A stretch of 64,000 nucleotides of DNA from Diphasiastrum complanatum (lineage: Eukaryota; Streptophyta; Lycopodiopsida; Lycopodiales; Lycopodiaceae). The notes under the pieces were generated by a model. That model was not told where the DNA came from. It was given only the letters and a program-made list of their open reading frames with translations, and ran no database searches. The translations under genes were made by a program, and so were the position numbers. Of this stretch, positions 1 to 11,405 are shown piece by piece. Where the stretch lies: the NCBI GenBank assembly GCA_029204225.1, contig CM055095.1, positions 69,478,110-69,542,109 on the forward strand, written 5' to 3'. Each line of letters begins with the position of its first letter. Positions within the stretch are counted from its first letter, which is position 1.

Positions 1-566
1 AGCCACATGGACTCCACCATATTTCTTGAGTTTCTTCTTGGAATCACAATTTGAGAAGGTCTCTCCTCCTCAATCCTTGGCACACTTGAACCTTGAGATG
101 ACTCCTTAAGATCCTCTTCATGATGCTCCTTCTTGATGGAAATCCGAGACCTCCATGTCTCATAATGATCACAACAAGTATGACCATTCAATATGCACTT
201 CCTATGATTATCAAGATTATTTATGCTAAAAACATAAGTCCAAAAATCACCACAACTTGGCATGATTTTTTCAATATTGAAATCAAAAGGCATTTCCATC
301 TCAATAAGGTTAACTACTTGCTTATGGATATAAGTGTCCACTTTGGATGCTTCACTTATTCTCATAAGAAGTTTACAACTTGCCTTTAAGATTGAAAACT
401 TACAATTTTCATCTTTATGAATGAACACATCATTCATGATCTTATTGAAACCAAAAGATCCTACATTATGAAGATATTTCCATTGCCTTGACTTCATAAC
501 TAATGTAAGCTTACAAGGAAAACATATTTTGCTATCTTTTAAGGCATCACACTCAACTAGTATTGC
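1..566 (-). CDS. Unrecognised open frame of element A1, partial at window edge
   Basis: The minus strand is open without a stop for 188 codons from about 566 to base 1, where it leaves the window. The product is Lys/Cys/Ile-rich and ends in an acidic then Arg-rich stretch (VPRIEEERPSQ, then IPRRNSRN). That stretch resembles the linker seen in copia polyproteins just before the reverse transcriptase. The frame lies directly downstream of the gag remnant at 568-1221, one frame away, where a copia element would carry protease and integrase. I see no DSGA protease motif and no D-D35-E integrase triad. No start can be chosen. I do not recognise it: it is either a replaced internal region of a non-autonomous element or a strongly diverged copia segment. 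Confidence 0.4.
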
Positions 567-567
567 C

Positions 568-1221
568 TTAATATTCAAAGCAAAATGGTTCTTCATAAGT
601 TGACATGAGAGCATAAATGAAACTATTTTCATTTTGTGATTGCTCCTTATTCTTGATTGATTTCTCTTGGATAATAACAATAAGTTTGAACTTGTCCAAA
701 GTTACAAGCAAAATACTTTCCAAGGACATAAAATAAATCCAAGTTAATTTCATGAAAGTGACATCTATCTTTGCATCTTGAACCAAACAATGCACTTCCA
801 AATGAAAAATTTCAAAAGATTCAACATGTGTTGTGATGGACTCTTGAAGACAAATCTTGCAAGTCCTTATGAGACTCCAAGCCTCATTCACCTTTCCACA
901 AAGGAAACACCTTTCCTTGGACTTGTCCTTCTTGTATTCGCATTCTGAACTTGAAGCTCCATCCTTCACCTTGGCCCCCTTGCTTTGATTCTCCTTGGAT
1001 GGATTGGTCTTCTTTTTGTAGCATCTTGAGAAAAAATATCCTCCCTTGCCACAAAGGTTGCACTCAGGATCCTTTCTTTCCTTCAATAGGATGCCACCTA
1101 TTGATGTCATGTGAATAAAAACCTGTGATACGATTCTACAAATGTAAATTGTGACTTTCAAGAGACTAGACTTGAACATCTTCAACAATCTAGAAGGATC
1201 TACAAAAGATCTAGCCCACAA
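568..1221 (-). pseudogene. Degenerate copia gag with zinc knuckle (element A1)
   Basis: This 217-residue frame carries the spacing of a retroviral-type zinc knuckle, CNLCGKGGYFFSRC, with the His replaced by Tyr. It is followed by a Lys-rich stretch (KKKTNPSKENQSKG) and a second incomplete Cys motif beginning CFLCGK. Copia gag proteins of this window have the same order (basic linker, then CX2CX4HX4C), so this is the C-terminal half of a gag. The N-terminal gag domains are missing. It lies about 1.2 kb inside the LTR/PBS at 2405-3249 and on the same strand, as expected for element A1. The sequence after the knuckle does not look like protease. Confidence 0.55.
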
Positions 1222-2404
1222 ACCTAAGAATCAATCTTCACAGTAATGACTAGTAACTTGGAAACTTTGCTTTGATCACTAAGACAAAAGCCCACAATAT
1301 TTGAATCAAATCACTAAAGAAATCAGATCCAATCTCCTATTGGACTCATCAAATACCAGTGACTCTTCCTTTTGAAAGTTGAAATGGATATGAAAAAGAT
1401 TTGACACCTAGATTTTCCTTTTCACTTGACTTCTCAACACTTGAGATCCCCACCAATTACTCTACTTTTTAAGACTTGGAATGAAATTCAAAATCAAAAG
1501 TTGTAATTTTTCTCACTAAGATATTGTGCTTCAAACAGCTAATGTCACTTAGAAAGATTTGATCACTAGGAAGAGACAAACTCTCCACCAATAACAACAC
1601 AAAATGAGCTTCTAGATCTTGCCCTCTACAAAGGAAGGAACTCTTAGAAAATTGGATCTCTCTCTACACATTTGCCATATACACCTTAATGACTCTTTTT
1701 AAACCTTACAATCACTCAAACGAATTGAGTAGGGTTTAACAATGTGACTTGGATCTCAATCTCTTTTCTAGAACTCTCAATTTAAGCCAATCTACGTCAA
1801 ATTCTACAAAAGATTTGCATAGATGCTCTATATGCACTAGAAACTCTCAAAGGTTTCACTTGGAGGACAGATCCAAGGATGTTTTCTAGCAAATTGATGC
1901 TTCTAAACTTGACCCTATCACTCTTGAACAAATCTAGAGTGATGGTACAATGGATTTCAACCTCTCACCTTGCATATCACTCCTTCATCTATGATTTTTA
2001 GCAAAATCTCTCTCAACTTCAACATGCACTCAAAAAATCAAAGATAATCAATTAATTCACCTAATTCAAGCTTCAAATTTAATTTCTTGGCAAATCTAAT
2101 CCAACAATTAATCAAGGGATTAGATTCTCTATAGAAAATGCTTGATTTTGCACCAAAATCACTCAAATTGGGTATGTGAGTTAAACTCTACAAATTTTTG
2201 AAATTTCTCAGTCAAAACTGGAGATGTATGGCCTCACACGTGTGAAAAGGATTCCTACAGCCCACAACAAGATCTGGACCAAAAATTTTTAGAATAGCTA
2301 TCAAATCCAACTTGCTACACAAAATTTGACTAGTTTCCAAAAAACTGCTAATTTTGGCTTTGATTTGGATCAACCCTATCAATTTCAATAAAACCTCTTG
2401 TACT
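1222..2404 (-). other. Untranslated leader of element A1
   Basis: No convincing coding sequence. About 1450-2404 is nearly repeated at 50577-51525, where it also lies next to a PBS and LTR, so it is the shared 5' leader of the A family. One TCACACGTGTGA motif lies near 2235. Confidence 0.6.
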
Positions 2405-2418
2405 TGGCTCTGATACCA
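2405..2418 (-). other. Primer-binding site, initiator Met tRNA type (A1)
   Basis: The minus strand reads TGGTATCAGAGCCA directly after the LTR end. This is the classic plant copia PBS matching the 3' end of initiator Met tRNA. It fixes the orientation of element A1 as minus. Confidence 0.85.
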
Positions 2419-3249
2419 TGTGAAAAAAGTACAAAAAGGACCAAGAGTGGATCCTAATCTGATCCTCAAGAGGGATTGTTGTCAGATTACTTGATCTATC
2501 AATCTACTTCAGATTAAGATCAATCTAGATCAATTCTAGATACAAAATCCTAACAAGAACAATCATTAATTGAAGGTAAGTGTACTTTTTGGTTTCACAC
2601 GTGTGAAACACTTTCTGAGTACGGACTCCAACCTAAAAATCAAGTACACATTGATAGAACCTCAAAACAATCAAAACAAATGTAGACAAATGGAGAGAAT
2701 CACTCAAAATTGTTTCAAAAACCAAGATTGGTGTCTCACATTGATTATGGCCAAATGTGGCTCTATATATACAATAAGTGAGAGCTCGTGGTGCTGATCA
2801 TCCCTCTGATCCCACACGTGTGAAGGTGCTTTGTCATATGATGATTCATCATGCAAAACTGACACTTGGACAAAACCTTCTATTTTGAGCACTTTTGGTC
2901 CATTTTCCTTCTATATGGAAGTCTACTTGAAAATCTTCTAGAGGTCAAAATTCGCCTACTTCAACTTATTCCACACATGTGAGCTGTCCTCTACACATGT
3001 GATATGACACCTAACCAAAGGATGTGGCTCATGCAATCAATAGATTGATGCCATGTGTCATATGTCTAGAAAACTAGTTTTTGGCCTTTTTAGCCACTAG
3101 AACTTTAATTAAATTATATGTACAACCTATATGATTATGGTACATGACAAGTACACTATTTTCACACGTGGGAACAGGCTCCACACATGTGTGTTTATCT
3201 ATATACAAGATTTTTGGCCTCTACCAAGCTTATTTTTGCATTTTTCACA
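2419..3249 (-). mobile_element. 5' LTR of copia-type element A1
   Basis: An 831-bp LTR bounded by TGTGAAAAA and its inverse TTTTTCACA, abutting a PBS on the left. A second copy of the same length lies at 51540-52370 in the same orientation, and a third (823 bp) lies inverted at 52952-53774. The LTR contains several G-box-centred CACACGTG-like motifs, including an 18-bp palindrome at 2592-2609. Its outer end cuts into the LTR fragment that begins at 3250, so A1 inserted into that older sequence. Confidence 0.85.
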
Positions 3250-3697
3250 TTGATGTGTGAATGTGCTTGTTGATGCTTTTTTCTCTTAAAGTTTGGTTTG
3301 GAATTAATATCAGGTAGATGTGCAGGACCTGGAGATCGATCTATCATTCCACTATTTCTGATGTCTCCTGGTTTCTACTCCTTGAGGAGTTCTTCTTACA
3401 ACTGTTGAGTGATAGTTGTAGGATTTCCATTGCTTTAGTTTAGAAGTTGTTGTGCTGATGTTGATTCTTTGATTTCAGTAGGAGTAGATTTAGTTTAATT
3501 TCATGTTTCTTCAATAGATTAGATTAATAATAATCTACACTGTGTAATAATAAAACAAGAACTGAAGCAGTATGTAGAAAGTAGAAAACGAGTTCTTGAC
3601 AAATCCTATATTCAAGATGATCGACCATTATTAAATAAGGTTCTGAATCAGGTCGTAGGTGTGCCTTTGACAGGCGGGACACACTACCATTGTTCTA
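3250..3697 (+). mobile_element. Partial LTR of family D (D1)
   Basis: This stretch is homologous, in inverted orientation, to about 59420-59900 inside the LTR D2. Shared blocks include AAAGTTTGG, CAGGTAGATGTGCA, GAGGAGTTCTT and TGACAGGCGGG. It is truncated on the left by element A1 and on the right by a junction with gag sequence near 3700. Confidence 0.6.
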
Positions 3698-3699
3698 TT

Positions 3700-4263
3700 C
3701 AAGATGATGATGTCGTCATGACCTTACTTTCTTCTCTTCCAAAGTCCTATGAGCACTTTGTGGTGATGATCTCCACACAACCGGACCTCACCCTTCAAAA
3801 GGTGATCGGTCATCTTTAAGGGCAAGAATCAAGTGCAGTAGCAACATTAAAAGCCTCACACTCAAGGCGAGCTTGGTGGATCGCACAAGAAGCTTTTCTA
3901 CAAATATTGCAAAAGAGCCTATCACAACATCAAGGAGTGTTGCATCAGAATCTACAACGAGAAAGAAGCAGCAACAACAACAACAACCAGACTCCTCCAA
4001 CACGGCTGAATTCAAGGAGCAAGATACACACTTGTTAATGGCTTACAGCAGCAGCAAAGACTGTGATAGCTGGTACCTGGATAGCGGTGCTACCCAACAC
4101 ATGACCTCTCGCAAGGAATGGTTTACGGAGTACACAGCTCACAACAGAGACCAATTTATCTACCTCGGAGATTCTAGCACCATACGCGTGGAAGGCAAAG
4201 GAGCAGTGAAGATCAGCTTCAACACAAAGATACCAAGGCACCAACCGTGACCTTAAGGGAGAC
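3700..4263 (+). pseudogene. Internally deleted copia gag-protease (element I1)
   Basis: The start reads as the C-terminal part of copia gag (MTLLSSLPKSYEHF, then LTLQKVIGHL). A frame change follows, then the frame 3873-4250 with a Gln run and the protease motif WYLDSGATQHMTS. D-S-G is the aspartic protease active site. Sequence shortly after protease runs straight into a short purine tract and the LTR at 4264, so integrase, RT and RNase H were lost by internal deletion. It is a dead remnant whose 3' LTR is 4264-5670. Confidence 0.7.
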
Positions 4264-5670
4264 TGTTGGAAATCAAGCCCACAATTGTCTCCTTGGTGAA
4301 TAACTTATTTCTATTTCATGATTTTTTTTGCATGTTTATTGATCATTGATATAGGGTCAGGTGAAACCAACTTTCATCTATGTCTGCTCATCTGATACCT
4401 GCAGGAATCACAAACTCAGACATCCAATTTATTTGAAGAACATCTACAATGGGCTTTCGGCTGATCTCCAGCAAAGGGTAACCAATCCTATCATAAATTC
4501 AAGTTTAGATGTTAAATTCAATAACTTGAAGTCATTGAAGACTTGGCCATCTTCAACAACTTCCACGAAATTAGCATTTACACACAAGTCTGCAGAAATA
4601 CATTACTTTTTGGCAGTCTGTAGAAATACAATACGTTTTCAATAGCTTCGACTTTTTCGCATTTTCTCAAAATGTGACACTTGCATAGTTCAAAAGTTTA
4701 ACTTGTGTGCAGTTCAAAAGTTTAACTTCTTTTAACACCTTCAACTTTGTCGCATTTTCCCGAAAAATGCGAAGAGACAAGACAATTCTCGAAGGTCATG
4801 TATTTTCATGAGTTAAACTGTTTTAAAGACACCTTCGCCTTTTTTAGGGCACCTTCAATTTTTGCAAAAAATACGAAAGAGAGAGAGAGAATCCCGAAGG
4901 TCGTCTAAAATAAACAAGGAACATCCTAGCGATGTCCTCATCCATGTAAACGATGATGATTCATTGACCATATACTCTATGTACAGTTGTCACAAAAGCC
5001 ACATACTTCCAAGTACAACGGCTTTCCTAATTAGGTGACAATCATTCAATGTAATTAATACACGGATGAAATCTATGAATAGATCATCCAAGCACAGAGT
5101 AGTGGTTGTTCCATCCATGAGATGCATTATTTGAGCCTCCCAATTACGCCGTCATTTTGCTTGTGATTGCTATTTGTATTGTGCTTCAGTGTAATGTAGC
5201 AGCAACTTGCTTTTATCAGTGTACAACGTAGATGAATGCTTGTTGTGATTAAATACACTTTCACTACTGTTTGATCGCGCTTGTTTACTCACTCTGATCA
5301 GAACACGGATGTCTATGACTCCTCAATTTTTGATCATACAATGGTTGTCTTTGATGCCTGAGGATCTCGCAATATCATACTGCTCTTCCATTTATTTCAG
5401 AACTATACTTCACATTGAATCTGATTTCAGTAGTACCACACACAAACCATCTCTAATCTCTTCGGTGGACTGTACTCTTGTTTTTAGAATATGAATTAAT
5501 TTTTAAAATCATGTTGGACAATCAGAACGCATAAAGTTGTGATTGTTTCTAGCATAAGCTATCTATTAGACTATTTTTGCACCTAGTAGCCGATTAGAAC
5601 GAGAGAGCTGTTCCACAATATTCCTGCTCTCTTCTCCATTCTCGTTCTTCCTATCTCCCTTGCCCCATCA
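4264..5670 (+). mobile_element. 3' LTR of copia element I1
   Basis: A 1407-bp LTR beginning TGTTGGAAATC after the purine tract AAGGGAGAC and ending CCCCATCA. An inverted relative lies at 54204-55786, where a PBS marks it as a 5' LTR. Both share start, end and many internal blocks. Their lengths differ partly because of short tandem repeats in the second copy. Insertion here interrupts a gag-like frame on the minus strand (5671-6172). Confidence 0.75.
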
Positions 5671-6172
5671 ATGTGCGCCACGACATTGTGGGCACCATGT
5701 ATCTTTTCGCCTATGGATAGCGTTACCAGATGGCAATTGCCCTGGAAACTGACTCTGAAAAGATTTTAAGGCTTGTTGAAACTCTTTGTTCAGTTTCTTT
5801 ATCTATTGTTGATGTTGTTGACTCATCAACTCAAACTGAAGTTTCCAGACTTGGTTTAAATCTCGGGGCACATTAGGATGATTATCAAGATAAACACGGT
5901 GAGCTCTTCTCTCTTTCTGGGCCTCATCATCAGACCCTTCATCTTCTTCACAAATGGCATCGGACATGGTAGACTTAAGAGTAAAATACTCTTTATTAGG
6001 TTTAAGTTCTTTCCAGATGCGTCTTGAAAGACCAACTATAAACCATATGATCAACATTTTATCAGCTGGTTGTTCATGGACTTGACTTCTAAGACGCTTA
6101 AAGCGCTCGAAATATTCACAATATGGCAAAACATGCCAAGCTTCCCTACATGAGAGAGACTCAAATTCCTAC
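5671..6172 (-). pseudogene. Gag-like fragment, probably Ty3/gypsy type
   Basis: The frame at 5803-6129 contains EYFERFKRLRSQVHEQ followed by ADKMLIIWFIVGL, which resembles the retrotransposon gag domain of gypsy-type elements. It then has an acidic stretch and a Gln-rich tail. Continuing leftward past a stop, the minus strand shows WCPQCRGAH, the beginning of a zinc knuckle, cut off by the LTR ending at 5670. It is therefore an older gag split by the I1 insertion on one side and bordered by the LTR of element F on the other. Family assignment is by resemblance only. Confidence 0.5.
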
Positions 6173-6180
6173 AGTGGAGT

Positions 6181-6551
6181 TGCATGGAAAGTCCACTTAA
6201 CTGAACTAATTCACCTACCAGTGATTCACATGTGTAACTTCATGCATGGATGTTGCATGTACTGCATGTTAACTCATAAAACTGCCTAGACATGTGTAGA
6301 TCACAGAAACCACTTTGCATGTTGCATGCACTGATTGCATGTGGCTTGCATGCATACAGTATGACTTTGCATGCTATCTAAACATCTGCATGTCATCAAA
6401 ATTGAACCTATCTAACTCAAATCCGAGCTATACTAGAAGGTTATGTGCTTTTTTCACATACCTTTTATGTACAATATAAAATATAGTGGAAATCACCATG
6501 GACATGGCCCCAAACTCGAGATAGGAAGATAATATTTTAATAATCTTCACA
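6181..6551 (-). mobile_element. 3' LTR of copia element F
   Basis: On the minus strand a purine tract (TTTAAGGAG, 6552-6560) precedes TGTGAAGATTATT. The opposite end reads TGCATGG on the plus strand, giving a TG...CA LTR of about 371 bp. It is rich in TGCATG/GCATGT words. A related segment without clear ends lies at about 12190-12420. The left end is my best estimate. Confidence 0.6.
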
Positions 6552-6562
6552 CTCCTTAAAAT

Positions 6563-8307
6563 TTATGTTCCTATCAATATAGACTTCGAAATTAGGCCAA
6601 GGTTAGACCTCATCTTCATAAAGACATTCTTGAGTAGAGGCTTGGTGAGAAGATCTGCAATACAATCTGAAGATGCAACATGTTCTAATGAGATCTCTCT
6701 CCCAATGACTTTTTCTCTTACAAAATGATAAGCCACTTCAATATGCTTGCTCCTTGCATGAAAGACTGGATTATTTGCAAGAGCCTGAGCAGAAATGTTA
6801 TCGTTCTTGATAATTGGAAGATTTTCATCTACATAACACTTTAGCTCCAAAAGTAGCCTTTTGATCCATAAAACCTCTTTTGTTGTAGTTGTAAGAGATT
6901 TGTATTCAGTTTCACAGGATGATAAGGAAATAGTTGCTTGCTTCTTTGATAGCCAAGAAACCAAGTTCCCTCCAAGAAATATAGTGTAAGCACTTGTGGA
7001 TTTTCTATCCAACCTGTCTCCTGCAAAATCTAAATTTGAAAAGGCAATCAAAGTCAGATCTTCTCCTTAAATGTAGAATAATCCATAATCTAAGGTAGAA
7101 GATATACACCTCAAGACTCTTTTAGCCAACTTCCAATGATATAGCTTTGGATCCTGCATGTGTTGAATTAGCTTATGAACACAAAAGCTTAGATCAAGCC
7201 TAGTCACTGTTAACCAAATAAGTGAGCCAATAAGACTCATATAAAGAGTGATGTCCACAAAGGATTTTTCATCATCTTTAATAGGAACTTTTACAGTGTG
7301 CTCCATAGGTGTATCTATGTCTTTGCAATTTATCATATTGAATTTTCTGAGCATGGAAAGTGCATATCTACTTTGGCTTATAAATGCATGACCTTTACAA
7401 AAATCTATTTCAAGGCCTAGAATATAGTGAAGAACTCCTAAGTCCTGCATCTTAAACTCAGTACCAAGTGCATGCTTAGTTTCTTCAACTAACTTCTCAT
7501 TATTTCCACAAAGAATGATATCATCTACATAGATGGGAAGTATCATTACAAAGTTATCTACAAACTTATAATACAGTGAAGGGTCATATTCACTTAGACA
7601 AATTCGAGTGATATGAGATAGGAGTTGAGCCTTGCATACCAAGACCTTGGTGTCTGTATCAATCCATACAGACTTTTGAATAAAAGACAAACTTTTGATT
7701 CATCACCTTCCTTCACAAAACCTGGAGGCTGCTCTATGTAAATCTCCTCCTCAAGGTAACCATTGAGAAATGCATTAGAAACATCGAGCTGGAACATACT
7801 CCATTTGTGAAAACATGCAAGAGATATGAGTATTCAGATTGTTGCCATCTTTGCAACTGGTGCAAAGGTGTCTTCATAGTCAAGACCTTTGATCTGTGAG
7901 TAGCCTTTGGCACAAAGTCTTGCTTTATGCTTATTGATAGATCCATCATGACTATACTTGATTCATAATACCCACTTACATCCAATCACATGCATGTTGT
8001 TTGGTGGCTCCACAAGCTCCCATGTGTTGTTTAACATCAAGGCTTCAAACCCTTGGTTCATGGCTTCAACCCGCTCCTTGGATTTAAGTGCTTCTTGGAC
8101 ATCCTTAGGCTCTTCATCTGATATGAAAAGTGCATGATAGGAAGTTTCACCTTTCACTTGACTTCCTTCAGCATCATATGTGAGTTTGCTTGGCTCAGAT
8201 CTTGCTCTTGTAGATCTTCTGAGTGTGGTAGCTTGAATTTGCTCCTCCTCAAGCCTCGGCCTCACCTCTTCTTGAGCAGCACCAAAATTGATGATTTTGT
8301 ATGCCAT
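6563..8307 (-). pseudogene. Copia pol fragment: RT and RNase H (element F)
   Basis: Read on the minus strand, the order is: integrase C-terminal tail with RRSTRARSEPSKLTY (8307-7963); RT start (NTWELVEPP, then CKWVL); RT middle (FQLDVSNAFLNGYLEEEIY); the YVDD catalytic motif (PIYVDDIIL); and RNase H with SNLDFAGDRLDRKS and SCETEY, ending at 6563. At least three frame changes or stops separate the parts, and the integrase catalytic core is missing. The 3' LTR at 6181-6551 belongs to it. It is truncated near 8300, where an oppositely oriented LTR end begins. Confidence 0.85.
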
Positions 8308-8418
8308 TGTGCTCTTGTCATAGATTTTTCAAGTATCGTTGTTCTCTGATCAATCTTGTGCAATCACAACACCTCTGTAGGGTGTGTGGTGAAGTTCACA
8401 CGTGCTAAAAGCTTCACA
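8308..8418 (+). mobile_element. LTR 3' end of an unassigned copia element
   Basis: Plus-strand sequence ending AAGCTTCACA immediately before a PBS at 8419. Only the last 100 bp or so can be argued to be LTR. It contains TTCACACGTG near 8393. Its start is lost at the junction with element F. Confidence 0.5.
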
Positions 8419-8430
8419 TGGTATCAGAGC
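8419..8430 (+). other. Primer-binding site (initiator Met tRNA type)
   Basis: TGGTATCAGAGC follows an LTR end in CA on the plus strand, so a plus-strand element once began here. Downstream (8431 to about 8900) is leader-like sequence without a gag. Confidence 0.75.
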
Positions 8431-9737
8431 TCAATGCTTTGAAGATGTGAGGGTATATACATCAGATTATCGATGTTTTTGCTTGCAGAAACTCGGATTT
8501 GGGAGAGGGATTCAAACTTGCTGAGAAAAAAGCAATTTGTGGAACATAAGTTGATCAAATCAAGGCTGATATGATCCAACGGAGCTCTGTACAGACAGAG
8601 AGCTCACACGTGTGAAATCAGCCCTCATTAATGAGTGCTACTTCTCAAGGAATGATCCAAATTTGATGTTCTATAGCTTGTTGGATAGGTATTAAAGAGT
8701 AGAGTGTGAAAAAAAGTGGATCTTGAATGGATCCAAACTCCCAAAATACTTGGCTAAGATCCTTGCACAACAAGCTACAAAAGCTAGAAATGGCAAAGCA
8801 TCCTAATGCTACCTTTGATACACATGAACTTGACAAAGCATTCAAGAGACAAAAGAAACTAATAAAGGGTACTGATGGCAACCAAAAACAATAGCATACC
8901 AGCCCTACAACAACATCCTACCACTTTTGGAAACCTCTTAAGATCATACACAAAAGCATTAGAGGAGTTCTAAATCCAAAAAAGACCTTTGTAAAGATTC
9001 TTTTTATATTTTTTCTCAAATGTTTCTTACACATGGACCAATCAAAACACTCAAATTTGAGATCTACATAACGTAACTTTTGGAGTCCACATTTTGATTC
9101 CATACTAAAAATGGCATAACTTTTTAGTGGTAAGTCCGAATTTAGCGGAGTTTAGTGCATTGAAAAGTGCTCGACAAGGGCTTTCCAATGATATGTTACA
9201 TCACATACTTTTGAACTACGATTAAAAAGTTAGGGCAAGTCAAAAGTATTAGTGCTATAATATTTCAATAATAAAAAAGGCATTTTGCACGAATTCTTAA
9301 AGGGTCTTTTTGGAAATCAAAACTCCTCTAATGCTTGAAGACAATACACAAAGCAATGCTCTCAATGGAGGAAGAAACTGTGACAATGATCTATTGATCT
9401 CTCTCAACAATACAATAAGTTTCTCCAACCCATTCTCCATGAATTTCAGCCTAATACAGGTGAGAGACATGACTCTCTCTCCTCTCTCTAGAACTTAGGA
9501 CCCAATATTAGGGCACCAATAGCCTAAAATAGCCAATTTTGGCATATATGTCCAAATAACATGATTTTGGTGTCATTTCAAAGGTCTTGAAGTTTGAGAC
9601 TTCTTTAATATGAAATATATACTAAAATAAAAGTATGTAGGCCTCTTTCACACGTGTGAAAGGTTATATCCAAAACTATGTACAAAAATTGCCAATTTAG
9701 GCCTCAAACTAGCTAGGAAATGTTGACAATTTTCACA
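8431..9737. mobile_element. Leader remnant followed by LTR of element E1
   Basis: No gene seen. The right end is the start of the 3' LTR of E1: on the minus strand the purine tract TGAAGAGGGAG (9738-9748) precedes TGTGAAAATTGTC at 9737. I could not fix where that LTR ends on the left. An 18-bp perfect palindrome centred on CACGTG lies at 9645-9662, and another G-box at about 8607. The left part (8431 to about 8900) is the leader of the plus-strand element primed at 8419. Confidence 0.5.
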
Positions 9738-9750
9738 CTCCCTCTTCAAC

Positions 9751-11193
9751 TTAACTTGCTAGTTTTACAACACTACTTTGCTCCAACTTAAGAATGATCT
9801 CCATCATGATAATAGATCTCTTCTCAAGTGTTCTAATATGTACAATATGAAGTACAACATAATTGATATAGATAATAGTGTCCATATAAGATGCTTCACT
9901 ATTTCTTACATCAATTTTACATAGAATGGTGAACAAGATACATGTAAAAGAACATAGAATCACAATGAAAGGATTCCTCCATGTATCCACCTTTAAATTC
10001 TCTGTAAAACAGTAGCAAACAATTGTAAGTGAAAGTAACCAAAAAGTGTTTGCATGCCTCCTCCATATTATTCCCATAGTGAATGCACCATGTATCTCCA
10101 TGAATGAACCTCCATCACCACCTTGCCTTTGTAGATCTCCAATCCATGAAAGCCCTTGAGTGAATGGATGCCAAAATGATGTGTTCTCTGCTCCATTTGA
10201 ATGAGCAAAACCTGAACTTAAAATACTTGAAGTATCTCCACAAGATTTGCATACAACCCTTGATCCTACATTGTCAACAATTTGCCGATTTGCCAACACT
10301 AGGATGCTAGATCTTGACCTTTGCTCAAAAGTAAACATATTGAACACTTCAATATCTTTCAAGATTTGAATGAATGCGTGTACTTGATCATAAAAACCAG
10401 CAATGACAACTATTCCATCTCCAAGATCCAAAGGATGCAAAACTATGGAACTAGTTTTATTGAATTTTGACAATTTCAACACATTGACATGACAATGTTC
10501 ATACATGAGATTAAACAAGTAAGGTAGAGTAAAAGGACACTTCCTTGCTGCTCCAAGAACCTTACTTGATCCTTCAAGAACCTGTAAAAACAGATCCAAA
10601 ATGCTTTTCCCATGTGGCTCCCCTTTGATGCTGTTGACTAGCTTCCAATTGCTACTTGCCTCTTGGTGTTGAGGAAGCAATTCAAGATCAACATCTTGAT
10701 CTTCCAAGAAAACATCAAGGACTTTGAATTTATAAACATCTTCAGATCTAAACCTCTGAAGATACTCCCTCTCAAACACATGATTAACATCCCACAAGAT
10801 CTCATCATTGCTTGATTTCAACCTTTCACTATAGTTAGTGAAAACAATGTCACCATTATAAACCAAAAGATAGATTTCTATAATTCTATCCAACATGAAG
10901 TAGAGTAGATGAAGTTGAATATCAAGCCTAATCAAAACAGCCCATTTGAGTTCAAACCAAACCTCAATGAGCTCACCAAGGAGATCTTCCTTGCCTTGAA
11001 GAAATTGCCACTTGAGTTGCTCCATGTAGTCTTCTTCATCCAACCTTTTGCCATTTTGATCATGCATGAACACTCCACCACAATCATAGCATCCTTGGAG
11101 TTGATGAATAGATGTAAGATCCATGCCTTGGATCTTTCCAAGAGTCACTCTTCCTTTGCCCTTTCCTTCACAAGACTCCCTCTTAATGATCAC
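9751..11193 (-). CDS. Novel frame of element E1 (unknown protein with membrane segments)
   Basis: An uninterrupted 480-residue frame just upstream of the E1 purine tract and LTR, where a copia element would have RNase H. I recognise no known domain. There is a Leu/Ile-rich N-terminal half (QLHLLYFMLD, then FEREYLQRFRS) and Cys pairs CYDC and CKSC. The C-terminal third has hydrophobic stretches at about 383-396, 408-426 and 438-453 that could be membrane spans. Element E2 (56.9-59.3 kb, plus strand) encodes a related protein at an estimated 60% or so identity over the first 150 residues and again near the C-terminus. The frame upstream (11194-11405) continues the same homology but has a stop. 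Function unknown: an envelope-like protein, a captured host fragment or another element protein are all possible. Confidence 0.6.
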   Translation of the reverse strand: MIIKRESCEGKGKGRVTLGKIQGMDLTSIHQLQGCYDCGGVFMHDQNGKRLDEEDYMEQLKWQFLQGKEDLLGELIEVWFELKWAVLIRLDIQLHLLYFMLDRIIEIYLLVYNGDIVFTNYSERLKSSNDEILWDVNHVFEREYLQRFRSEDVYKFKVLDVFLEDQDVDLELLPQHQEASSNWKLVNSIKGEPHGKSILDLFLQVLEGSSKVLGAARKCPFTLPYLFNLMYEHCHVNVLKLSKFNKTSSIVLHPLDLGDGIVVIAGFYDQVHAFIQILKDIEVFNMFTFEQRSRSSILVLANRQIVDNVGSRVVCKSCGDTSSILSSGFAHSNGAENTSFWHPFTQGLSWIGDLQRQGGDGGSFMEIHGAFTMGIIWRRHANTFWLLSLTIVCYCFTENLKVDTWRNPFIVILCSFTCILFTILCKIDVRNSEASYMDTIIYINYVVLHIVHIRTLEKRSIIMMEIILKLEQSSVVKLAS

Positions 11194-11405
11194 GCCACAA
11201 AAGTTAGCATTCTTTCTCTTGATAGTTGCATCATAAAAAATGGAAGAATCTCAAACATTAGAAGCCATGAAAAGAATACATAGTACCTTCAACATAAGAA
11301 TGATTGAAGTACTTTTTCTTGTCAAACTTGGACTTCTAATCAATGATATAGGTAATGATAATGAACCCTCACTATCATTCACAAAAGCATCATTCAAAGT
11401 ACATC
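11194..11405 (-). pseudogene. Interrupted middle part of the E1 novel region
   Basis: The minus strand encodes a hydrophobic stretch closely similar to E2 (STSIILMLKVL and MAS both conserved) and then a TGA stop before the frame at 11193. Both copies share this short membrane-like segment. It was probably part of one continuous frame before decay. Confidence 0.5.
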
